NCBI GenBank assembly: GCA_900551295.1
Contig: URVJ01000021.1
Location: 1-40,017 of the forward strand
Source: an uncultured Eubacteriales bacterium
GTDB lineage: Bacteria; Bacillota; Clostridia; Oscillospirales; CAG-382
Direction: 5' to 3'
Length of the DNA stretch: 40,017 bases
The translations under genes were made by a program, and so were the position numbers. Positions within the stretch are counted from its first letter, which is position 1, and the number at the start of each line of letters is the position of its first letter. The notes beneath the pieces were generated by a model. The model had not been told where the DNA came from, searched no databases, and saw only the letters and a list, made by a program, of their open reading frames with translations. Positions 33,016 through 38,354 of the stretch are shown piece after piece.

Positions 33016-33372
33016 TTATTTAGCCATAATTACCACGTCACCGGGATAGATAAAACCGCCTTCGTTGTGCGCATAAACCCAGCCCATGTAGTCCTGCATA
33101 GTCACGCCGTCGGGCTTGTACCTCTCAGCAATGCTCCATAACGTCTCACCGGAAGAAACACGGTGTTCAAACGCTTCGTACTGCGGTTTCGGGGCTGTTG
33201 CATATTTTGCAATAACCACTATCAGCAAAACTGTGAAAAATATGAATCCGACTACTTGCAAAATCTCAAACAGTGTGTTATAATTGATATGCAATTTGTG
33301 GGTGTGCCGTTTTTTTGCGGCACGTTCAGCCGTTACTGTTCCAGCAGTGCGGCTTTTTTTGTTGTTATTCAT
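33016..33372 (-). CDS. LysM membrane protein, YneA-like
   Basis: A 118-residue protein. The N-terminus is basic (NNNKKSRTAGTVTAERAAKK), a membrane segment lies at about residues 36-56 (LQVVGFIFFTVLLIVVIAK), and the C-terminal LysM domain spans about 70-117 (HRVSSGETLWSIAERYKPDG ... YPGDVVIMAK). This architecture matches the YneA-type cell-division suppressors of Bacillota, which are induced in SOS and anchored in the membrane with a peptidoglycan-binding LysM domain. A phage copy could slow division during the lytic cycle. Function is inferred from the layout. A plus-strand promoter and terminator-like structure lie inside its 5' part. Confidence 0.75.
   Translation of the reverse strand: MNNNKKSRTAGTVTAERAAKKRHTHKLHINYNTLFEILQVVGFIFFTVLLIVVIAKYATAPKPQYEAFEHRVSSGETLWSIAERYKPDGVTMQDYMGWVYAHNEGGFIYPGDVVIMAK
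33256..33360 (+). ncRNA. Possible antisense RNA within the LysM gene
   Basis: On the plus strand, TTGCAA (33256-33261), a 17-bp spacer and TATAAT (33279-33284) form a strong promoter-like sequence. The expected start is near 33291. A stem-loop follows (GTGCCG / CGGCAC, 33304-33323), then an intrinsic terminator-like hairpin (GCCGTTACTG / CAGTGCGGC, 33329-33353) directly followed by seven T (33354-33360). The predicted ~70-nt RNA is antisense to the first codons of the LysM gene. Coding constraint alone could also create this pattern, so it needs expression data. Confidence 0.35.
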
Positions 33373-33378
33373 ACCGGC

Positions 33379-34044
33379 TCACACCTTTTCAAATTTCCAG
33401 TTGCCTGACTGATATATTGTTTTTGTTTTGCAATCTTTCAGTGTGGCGTTGTCGGAGAGTTTTATGTTGTCTTTTCGGTTGTTGCTGAAAAGGCTGATTA
33501 CGACTGTGGAATTGTCGTAAGCCTCGACTGTGGAATTGTCGTAAGCCTTGACTGTGGAATTGTTGCAAGCCTTGACTGTGGAATTGTTGAAAGCCTTGAC
33601 TGTGGAATTGCCGTAAGCCTTGACTGTGGAATTGTTGCAAGCCTTGACTGTGGAATTGCCGTAAGCCTCGACTGTGGAATCATTCTTTACAACAACATTT
33701 TTGCAATCTTTAATGTAATACGTATCACCGCCTGAAAGCGTTATGCCGTCAACGCCGACAAGTACGTGTTTCTTATGCCATTCCTTTACTGCTTTGATAA
33801 ATCTGTCTTTGTCAACTTCTTCAACATACCATTCCGGTAATATGTCCTGATCTACATGGTATATCCACTTATTAACGTCCGAGAAAATATTCTCTTTCGG
33901 ATAAAATTCCGCTCTTACAAATAATCTCTCGGCGTTTTTTCTTGTGTCCTTGATTTTGAGTTCTTCGAGCATATCCGTGTGGCTGTCATAATTCGGAACG
34001 AACACACTGTCCTTTAAAATAATTCCTGATTTTAATTTGCACAT
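33379..34044 (-). CDS. Tandem-repeat protein, NSTV-repeat beta-helix type
   Basis: A 221-residue protein from the ATG at 34044 (GAGG about 10 nt upstream). Residues 1-115 form a folded domain with FVPNYDSHTDMLEELKIKDT, NKWIYHVDQDILPEWYVEEV and AVKEWHKKHVLVGVDG. Eight octapeptide repeats of the type NSTVKAYG follow at about residues 122-185. The repeat type suggests a parallel beta-helix. Similar proteins occur in gut Bacillota phages, and no function is known to me. It sits near the start of the early operon. The 24-bp DNA repeats allow changes in repeat number that keep the frame. Confidence 0.75.
   Translation of the reverse strand: MCKLKSGIILKDSVFVPNYDSHTDMLEELKIKDTRKNAERLFVRAEFYPKENIFSDVNKWIYHVDQDILPEWYVEEVDKDRFIKAVKEWHKKHVLVGVDGITLSGGDTYYIKDCKNVVVKNDSTVEAYGNSTVKACNNSTVKAYGNSTVKAFNNSTVKACNNSTVKAYDNSTVEAYDNSTVVISLFSNNRKDNIKLSDNATLKDCKTKTIYQSGNWKFEKV
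33502..33681 (-). repeat. Eight 24-bp tandem repeats in the repeat protein
   Basis: GACTGTGGAATTG recurs every 24 bp at 33502, 33526, 33550, 33574, 33598, 33622 and 33646, with a diverged eighth copy at 33670. Units differ at a few fixed positions and encode NSTVKAYG-like octapeptides on the minus strand. 24 bp is a multiple of 3, so unit gain or loss leaves the frame intact. Confidence 0.9.
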
Positions 34045-34058
34045 TTTTTCTTTACCTC

Positions 34059-34334
34059 TCAAACTTTCTTGAATTCCGCATAAGCGTTTTTGCACATCTC
34101 GCCGAAATCCTCGGCAGGCATCTGAAGTGACGAGGCAAACACGAAAATCTCGTCAAGCTTGAAATTCAGCGGCTTCATAACTCTCGATCTCAGCGGCTGA
34201 TAGTTCAGCGGATACTTCACACGGCGGATAAAGTCTTTCACCGTGCCGTACCCCCTCCTTATCATCAGGTTCTTTAGCGTCGCATAGATCTCCGTGCTCG
34301 CCCTCGTAAATCCGTTTTCCCTTACTTGTCCCAT
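34059..34334 (-). CDS. Small early protein of unknown function
   Basis: A 91-residue basic protein (MGQVRENGFTRASTEIYATL, then RRGYGTVKDFIRRVKYPLNY and LDEIFVFASSLQMPAEDFGE). The C-terminal half has an HTH-like predicted helix arrangement. AAGGAGG lies 9 nt before the ATG. It is the second gene of the early operon, after the Cro-like regulator, so a regulatory role is possible, but no family is recognised. Confidence 0.7.
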   Translation of the reverse strand: MGQVRENGFTRASTEIYATLKNLMIRRGYGTVKDFIRRVKYPLNYQPLRSRVMKPLNFKLDEIFVFASSLQMPAEDFGEMCKNAYAEFKKV

Positions 34335-34371
34335 TTTTCTTGACCTCCTTGTTTTTTATAATTTTGTTTGT

Positions 34372-34563
34372 TTACTTCACCAGTTCGTCAAGACTTACAT
34401 TCAAAAAATCAGCTATTTTTAACGTAAGCGTTAATGACGGGCATTTGTAACCATTTACAACATACGATATAAACATTTCCGTTGCACCTACCTCTGAAGC
34501 AAGTTTGCGTTGTGTTATACCTCTTTCGCCCAAAATTCTTACTAAGTTTTTTCCTAAGTTCAC
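34372..34563 (-). CDS. Cro-like XRE-family transcriptional regulator
   Basis: A 63-residue helix-turn-helix protein (MNLGKNLVRILGERGITQRK, with LASEVGATEMFISYVVNGYK then CPSLTLTLKIADFLNVSLDE), the standard XRE layout. The start is GTG at 34563, with GAGG 9 nt upstream. It is the first gene of the leftward early operon, divergent from the repressor, which makes it the probable Cro equivalent. It likely binds the same operator region between 34.58 and 34.69 kb. Confidence 0.88.
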   Translation of the reverse strand: MNLGKNLVRILGERGITQRKLASEVGATEMFISYVVNGYKCPSLTLTLKIADFLNVSLDELVK

Positions 34564-34581
34564 ATTTTTTCACCTCGATTG

Positions 34582-34610
34582 TTGACAAAAAGAATTTTTC
34601 GTGCTAAAAT
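34582..34610 (+). promoter_or_regulatory. Repressor promoter, sigma-A type
   Basis: TTGACA (34582-34587), a 17-bp spacer and TAAAAT (34605-34610). The -10 overlaps TCGTGCTAAAAT, which is repeated inverted at the opposing promoter. It points rightward to the repressor at 34723, giving a leader of about 105 nt that runs through the opposing promoter. Confidence 0.7.
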
Positions 34611-34613
34611 GGT

Positions 34614-34627
34614 CTAAACTTGTTTAG
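34614..34627. promoter_or_regulatory. Operator-like palindrome between the facing promoters
   Basis: CTAAACTTGTTTAG, a perfect 14-bp palindrome, lies between the two facing -10 hexamers, close to the centre of a larger inverted arrangement (34582-34665). It is a good candidate for a repressor or Cro operator. Confidence 0.6.
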
Positions 34628-34636
34628 CATGGTTAT

Positions 34637-34665
34637 ATTTTAGCACGATTTTTTCGTGTTGTCAA
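34637..34665 (-). promoter_or_regulatory. Early (lytic) promoter, sigma-A type
   Basis: On the minus strand TTGACA (34665-34660), a 17-bp spacer and TAAAAT (34642-34637). The spacer and -10 contain CACGAAAAAATCGTG and TCGTGCTAAAAT. It points leftward, into the Cro-like gene and the early operon, and its transcript runs through the opposing promoter. Confidence 0.7.
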
Positions 34666-34672
34666 CAATTCG

Positions 34673-34689
34673 GTTAGATTTTTTCTAAC
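34673..34689. promoter_or_regulatory. Second operator-like inverted repeat
   Basis: GTTAGA, five T, TCTAAC: a perfect 6-bp inverted repeat about 35 bp upstream of the repressor start. Its half-sites resemble the CTAAAC/GTTTAG operator half-sites, so it may be an autoregulatory site for the repressor. Confidence 0.4.
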
Positions 34690-34722
34690 TTTGTTTTGTT
34701 GTACAAAAAAGGAGAATATGCT

Positions 34723-35277
34723 TTGTATACTTTAAACAAAATTCTTGAATTACTCGACAAGCAAGGAAAACAGCAAAAAGATTTAGCAGAGTTTTTGGGC
34801 ATCAATAAAAATAACATTACAGACTGGAAATCCGGAAAAAGTAGATCATATACTAAATATTTACCGCAAATTGCTACATTTTTAGGAGTTTCAGTTGACT
34901 ATTTAGTTGGTAGCGTCGGAAGTTTAAATGACGAACTGTTTAGATATTTAGATTCGTTATGCAAAAAAGCAAATTTTACTTTTGCTGAAGCTATGAAAAA
35001 ATCAGGCATTACAGATGAAGAAATCGTAAGATATTATTCTGGTGAACGTGGTATAATTTTTTCGTACAAAGATTCCTTATCAAAAGTCTTAGGTGATGAC
35101 GGTAGCCTGTGGGCAAATATGACTTTTTCAAATAAAGAAAAGCCCTCCGATAACGGAGAGCTTGACGAAATAGATAATGAAATTATTAAAGTACTTTCTT
35201 CTCTTTCAGCTGAGAAGAAAAAGGCGGCTTTGGAATACTTGACGTTTCTGAGCCGGCAAGAGAACGGAGATAACTGA
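34723..35277 (+). CDS. CI-like phage repressor (XRE family)
   Basis: A 184-residue protein. The N-terminal HTH at about residues 5-60 (ILELLDKQGKQQKDLAEFLG, then NNITDWKSGKSRSYTKYLPQ) is XRE-type; the C-terminal half is helical (IIKVLSSLSAEKKKAALEYL) and lacks a LexA/CI-type peptidase motif, so it is not expected to be RecA-cleaved. I chose a TTG at 34723 with GGAG 8 nt upstream. The ATG at 34718 is in another frame and gives only 5 codons. It is the lysogenic repressor, on the opposite strand from the early operon. How it is inactivated is not obvious, which makes the small convergent gene at 35186 interesting. Confidence 0.85.
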   Translation: MYTLNKILELLDKQGKQQKDLAEFLGINKNNITDWKSGKSRSYTKYLPQIATFLGVSVDYLVGSVGSLNDELFRYLDSLCKKANFTFAEAMKKSGITDEEIVRYYSGERGIIFSYKDSLSKVLGDDGSLWANMTFSNKEKPSDNGELDEIDNEIIKVLSSLSAEKKKAALEYLTFLSRQENGDN

Positions 35278-35341
35278 GAAACAGCTTTTTGTTTTCTTTA
35301 GACATTTTTCCGAGCATTTGCTTTAATTGACGTTCTTCCAT
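35186..35341 (-). CDS. Small convergent protein, candidate SOS-induced antirepressor
   Basis: A 51-residue protein from the ATG at 35341 (AAGGAG 6 nt upstream). It starts MEERQLKQMLGKMSKENKKL and continues FLSYLRSLAGSE. Its helix resembles the C-terminal helix of the repressor, VLSSLSAEKKKAALEYLTFL, in the same spacing of L, S, E, K, K, L, Y, L, L. It lies tail-to-tail with the repressor and overlaps its last 92 nt. It has its own sigma-A promoter and SOS-like boxes. A plausible role is binding the repressor or its mRNA and relieving repression during SOS. This is inference; there is no known family. Confidence 0.6.
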   Translation of the reverse strand: MEERQLKQMLGKMSKENKKLFLSYLRSLAGSETSSIPKPPFSSQLKEKKVL

Positions 35342-35373
35342 TATGTACTCCTTGTGTTTTTTTCTTTGTCTCA

Positions 35374-35402
35374 ATTATAGCACATATGTTCTGTTGTTTC
35401 AA
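35374..35402 (-). promoter_or_regulatory. Promoter of the small convergent gene, sigma-A type
   Basis: On the minus strand TTGAAA (35402-35397), a 17-bp spacer and TATAAT (35379-35374). It points toward the ATG at 35341. The spacer contains an imperfect SOS-like box (35380-35391). Confidence 0.75.
35380..35391 (-). promoter_or_regulatory. Imperfect LexA/DinR-like box
   Basis: The minus strand reads GAACATATGTGC. The Bacillota SOS box is GAAC, four bases, GTTC; this copy has one mismatch in the second half-site. It sits between the -35 and -10 of the small convergent gene promoter, where repressor binding would block initiation. Confidence 0.5.
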
Positions 35403-35415
35403 TCGTCAAAATACA

Positions 35416-35429
35416 CGAACTTTTGTTCT
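35416..35429. promoter_or_regulatory. LexA/DinR-like SOS box
   Basis: CGAACTTTTGTTCT, with the perfect core GAAC-N4-GTTC of the Bacillota LexA (DinR) operator. It lies 14 bp upstream of the -35 of the minus-strand promoter and upstream of the DUF4041 gene, so it could control either direction. Confidence 0.6.
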
Positions 35430-35486
35430 GATTTATGTCGAATAATACAAACTTTGTGATATTTCAATTAAAGGAGCTTTTTAACA

Positions 35487-36848
35487 ATGAGTACGAATTA
35501 TACGTGGAATGAACATCCTAACGCACCTTCTAACATCAATTCAACTACTATTCCGGACACCCAGACATATGTAAACAATAACACACAGCAAAAGAATAAA
35601 ACATCATTCTTTCAGAAACTTAAGTCTGCGTTTTCAAAAGGAAAGCAAGACTACAATATTAATCAAGCAATGCAAATGATGTCCCCGGAACTTCAGGACG
35701 CCGTATCCTTGCAAGCAAAAGTTCTTGCACTTAAAGAGGAAGAAAAAGAACTTAATGTCAAAATAAGTCAATTACATAATTCATTGCTTGACCTTGACGA
35801 ACAAACTCTATATCAGGAATTTGCCTTATATAAACCTAAATACGAGTATAAAAATATTGACGAGTACAAAACAAAGCTCGATGAAATTCGGGATGCGCAG
35901 AAGTGGCTTATTAAACAAGACAAAGCCGTAACCGGCAATACCAGCTGGACCGTTAACAACAGCGTTTCACAAGGTCGTAAAATGGTTAAAGATATGCAAA
36001 AGCTGTTACTAAGAGCCTTTAACAGCGAATGCGATGAACTTATAAGCAGAGTTACTTGTGCAAATGTTGAGCTTTCTATAAGACGTCTTGAGAATTCTTG
36101 TGAGGCTATTTCAAAACTTGGAACTATCATGTCTATTTCAATATCATCTGCATATAAAAACTCAAAACTTCAAGAACTTGAGCTTACATACGAATATAAG
36201 CTTGCAAAACAAGAGGAAAAAGAACATCAAAAAGAAGCTCGCGAACGCATGCGCGAAGAACAAAAGCTTCAGAGAGAAATCGAAGAAGCACGTAAGAAAA
36301 TTCAAAAGGAACAAAACCATTATCAAAATGCCCTTGAAAAAATCGAACGCCAACTCGAGACAGCCTCAGAGACCGAAAAAATTGATATTCTTGCAAAAAA
36401 AGCCGAAATCGAAAACGGGCTTGCAGAGATAGAAAAAAACCTCAAAGACGTTGATTATCGTGAAGCAAATGCAAAAGCAGGATATGTGTATATAATTTCC
36501 AACATAGGTGCATTCGGCGAAAATGTATATAAAATAGGCATGACAAGACGACTTGATCCACAGGAGAGAATTGACGAACTCGGCGACGCTTCTGTGCCGT
36601 TTAATTTTGATGTCCATGCAATGATTTTCTCTGATGACGCGCCTGCTCTTGAAGCCGCGCTGCACCGTGCATTTGCCGACAGGAAACTTAATATGGTAAA
36701 TCAGCGCAGAGAGTTTTTCCGCGTTTCGCTTGACGAAATTAAAGAAGTTGTAAAACAGAATTTTGATAAGTCTGTCGAATTTATAGAAGTACCTCCGGCA
36801 GAACAATTCAGAGTATCAGAAAAAATCAAACAAGAAACTATCGCGTAA
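35487..36848 (+). CDS. DUF4041 / T5orf172 (GIY-YIG-like) protein
   Basis: A 453-residue protein. An N-terminal disordered stretch (residues 1-50) is followed by a helical region of ~60-230 matching DUF4041 (LDEIRDAQKWLIKQDKAVTG, then SECDELISRVTCANVELSIR). A long coiled coil spans about 235-330. The C-terminal T5orf172 (GIY-YIG-related) domain runs from about 332 to 430 (YVYIISNIGAFGENVYKIGM, then RREFFRVSLDEIKEV). Such proteins are common in phages and plasmids, often as accessory genes by the repressor and integrase; some homologues are suspected of defence roles. AAAGGAG lies about 10 nt before the ATG. It is low in GC and looks acquired. Confidence 0.85.
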   Translation: MSTNYTWNEHPNAPSNINSTTIPDTQTYVNNNTQQKNKTSFFQKLKSAFSKGKQDYNINQAMQMMSPELQDAVSLQAKVLALKEEEKELNVKISQLHNSLLDLDEQTLYQEFALYKPKYEYKNIDEYKTKLDEIRDAQKWLIKQDKAVTGNTSWTVNNSVSQGRKMVKDMQKLLLRAFNSECDELISRVTCANVELSIRRLENSCEAISKLGTIMSISISSAYKNSKLQELELTYEYKLAKQEEKEHQKEARERMREEQKLQREIEEARKKIQKEQNHYQNALEKIERQLETASETEKIDILAKKAEIENGLAEIEKNLKDVDYREANAKAGYVYIISNIGAFGENVYKIGMTRRLDPQERIDELGDASVPFNFDVHAMIFSDDAPALEAALHRAFADRKLNMVNQRREFFRVSLDEIKEVVKQNFDKSVEFIEVPPAEQFRVSEKIKQETIA

Positions 36849-36862
36849 AAGGAGTAAGCCGA

Positions 36863-37888
36863 ATGCCGACAACAGAAAAACTGCCGTCGGGAATGTGGAG
36901 GACGCGCGCGTTCTATACGGACACAAACGGACGTCATCAGAAGTCTTTCACCGCCGAATCAAAAAAAGAATCGGAATTTCTCGCTTTGGAATTTCTTAAT
37001 TCAAAGCAAAAGAAAAGCAAAAGTGCGGAAATGACCTTGAAAGAAGCTTTCGACGCATATATAAACGCACGTGAAAATGTCCTTTCCCCGTCAACGGTGC
37101 ATTATTATCACAAAATGAGAAATACATATCTCAAACCGCTCATGGAAATGAGATTGTCCGCCATAACCGAGGAAGCCATACAAGCCGCCTTAAACGCCGA
37201 ATCAAGAGCGCACTCACCCAAGACCGTACGAAATATAAACGGCTCTCTTTCGGCGGTTCTGAGGGCGTACAGACCGGAATTCGTTTACTCGGTAAAACTG
37301 CCGCAAAAGAAAAAGCCGGAAATATATATTCCAACTTCCGAGGAAATAAAAAAGCTGCTTGAATATTTCAAAGATACCGAAATGGAAATACCGTTTATGC
37401 TCGCCGTGTTTCTCGGACTTCGTCAAAGCGAAATCGTCGGATTGAAATGGAAGAATGTTTCCGAGGATTGTAAAGCGGTAAAAATCGACAGCGCAATAGT
37501 TAAGGGCGATGATAATAAGCTTTTTGAAAAAGCGCCGAAATCGACCGCAGGTAACAGAACCGTTTCCGTTCCGGATGAGCTTGCAGAGAAAATGCAAAAA
37601 GCCGAGCGGCGTACAGAATACGTAACTCAGCTGAATGCGTCAATGATGTACCATAGGGTTTTTAATGCTCAAAAAAAGCTGAATATTAAACACTTCAGAT
37701 TTCACGACTTGCGCCATTATAACGCGTCTGTAATGCTGTCGCTGAACGTGCCGAATAAATATGCTCAGGCGCGTATGGGACACGCAACGGATAATATGCT
37801 TAAGAATGTATATCAGCATTTGATGAGTGAAAAAGAAAAAGAAGTAAATGAGAACGTCAATAAGTATTTTGACGATTTATTTAAGTAA
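36863..37888 (+). CDS. int: Phage integrase (tyrosine recombinase)
   Basis: A 341-residue tyrosine recombinase. The N-terminal arm-binding domain lies at about residues 1-50 (WRTRAFYTDTNGRHQKSFTA) and the core-binding SAM-like domain at about 55-150. Catalytic residues are all visible: Arg187 (GLRQSEIVGL), a basic residue near Lys226, His281 and Arg284 (HDLRHY), His307 (GHATDN) and the nucleophile Tyr317 (VYQHL). It ends 147 bp from the 3' end of tRNA-Pro, so it probably uses that gene as its attachment site. AAGGAG lies upstream of the ATG. Confidence 0.95.
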   Translation: MPTTEKLPSGMWRTRAFYTDTNGRHQKSFTAESKKESEFLALEFLNSKQKKSKSAEMTLKEAFDAYINARENVLSPSTVHYYHKMRNTYLKPLMEMRLSAITEEAIQAALNAESRAHSPKTVRNINGSLSAVLRAYRPEFVYSVKLPQKKKPEIYIPTSEEIKKLLEYFKDTEMEIPFMLAVFLGLRQSEIVGLKWKNVSEDCKAVKIDSAIVKGDDNKLFEKAPKSTAGNRTVSVPDELAEKMQKAERRTEYVTQLNASMMYHRVFNAQKKLNIKHFRFHDLRHYNASVMLSLNVPNKYAQARMGHATDNMLKNVYQHLMSEKEKEVNENVNKYFDDLFK

Positions 37889-38035
37889 TCCTGTGTCTAC
37901 TTGCGTGTCTACTTTGTCATAATATCCGCACAGATTTTGCTTTTTGCGGAGATGTTATATACTGTGTAGAAACATCAAAAGCCGCGTAAATACGTATATA
38001 TAACAAGAAACCGCCTATTACAGCGGTTTCTAAAA
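37889..38035. other. Integrase-proximal attachment region
   Basis: 147 noncoding bp between the integrase stop and the tRNA-Pro 3' end. Two direct copies of GTGTCTACTT (37893-37902 and 37905-37914) lie right after the integrase; short direct repeats here are typical integrase arm-type sites. GTGTAGAAA further right (about 37963) is a partial inverted copy. The phage attachment site is expected in this region plus the tRNA 3' end; the core cannot be fixed without the other junction. Confidence 0.6.
38006..38031 (-). terminator. Stem-loop after tRNA-Pro
   Basis: AGAAACCGC, 8-nt loop, GCGGTTTCT: a perfect 9-bp stem just downstream of the tRNA 3' end on the minus strand, followed by TTGTTATATA. 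It could end the tRNA transcript, and would also face the integrase transcript on the plus strand. Confidence 0.5.
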
Positions 38036-38112
38036 TGGTCGGAGTGAGAGGATTCGAACCTCCGGCCTCTTGGTCCCGAACCAAGCACTCTACCAAGCTG
38101 AGCCACACCCCG
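38036..38112 (-). tRNA. tRNA-Pro(CGG)
   Basis: 77 nt with a complete cloverleaf. The acceptor stem CGGGGTG pairs with CACTCCG (one G-T pair); the discriminator base is A and the CCA end is encoded. The anticodon stem CTTGG/CCAAG encloses the loop TTCGGGA, giving anticodon CGG, proline. The T-arm has GGTTCGAATCC. The gene is intact, so integration has kept it functional. The integrase ends near its 3' end, so it is the likely attB gene. Confidence 0.95.
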
Positions 38113-38141
38113 AAAAAACAATATTTTATTGCAACGCTTGA

Positions 38142-38170
38142 ATTATATCACAACCAAAAACTTTTGTCAA
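38142..38170 (-). promoter_or_regulatory. tRNA-Pro promoter
   Basis: On the minus strand a perfect TTGACA (38170-38165), a 17-bp spacer and a perfect TATAAT (38147-38142), 30 nt upstream of the mature tRNA 5' end. Confidence 0.85.
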
Positions 38171-38282
38171 GCCGTTTTGAGCGATTTTTTTGTCCGCGCT
38201 CCAAAATCACGCTGTCCTCTCATGTGCCGCGGCACTTTTTCGGCGTCCGATGCAAAAAACACGGTCTTTTTTTAAAAAAGTG

Positions 38283-38311
38283 TTGTCAAAACCGCTTATC
38301 GACTGTATAAT
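38283..38311 (+). promoter_or_regulatory. murD promoter
   Basis: TTGTCA (38283-38288), a 17-bp spacer and TATAAT (38306-38311), pointing toward murD, which starts about 44 nt downstream of the -10. Confidence 0.8.
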
Positions 38312-38354
38312 ATAGAAGTATATTTATGACTGTCTGGAAAAGGAGCGTCTTTTG

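Noticed and set aside
33502..33681. CRISPR-like array
   Set aside because: The 24-bp units are directly adjacent, with no spacers, and lie inside a coding frame.
33389..33683. Long ORFs in the other frames of the 24-bp tandem repeat
   Set aside because: The repeat unit is free of stops in other frames, so the ORFs are a by-product. They lack ribosome binding sites; the NSTV frame has the conserved N-terminal domain.
37917..38108. A minus-strand ORF of 63 codons (LVRDQEAGGSNPLTP)
   Set aside because: It is the translation of the tRNA-Pro gene and the sequence downstream of it, not a protein gene.
38224..38240. GTGCCGCGGCAC followed by TTTTT as a terminator
   Set aside because: The palindrome has almost no loop, and no gene reads into it; it lies between the divergent tRNA and murD promoters.
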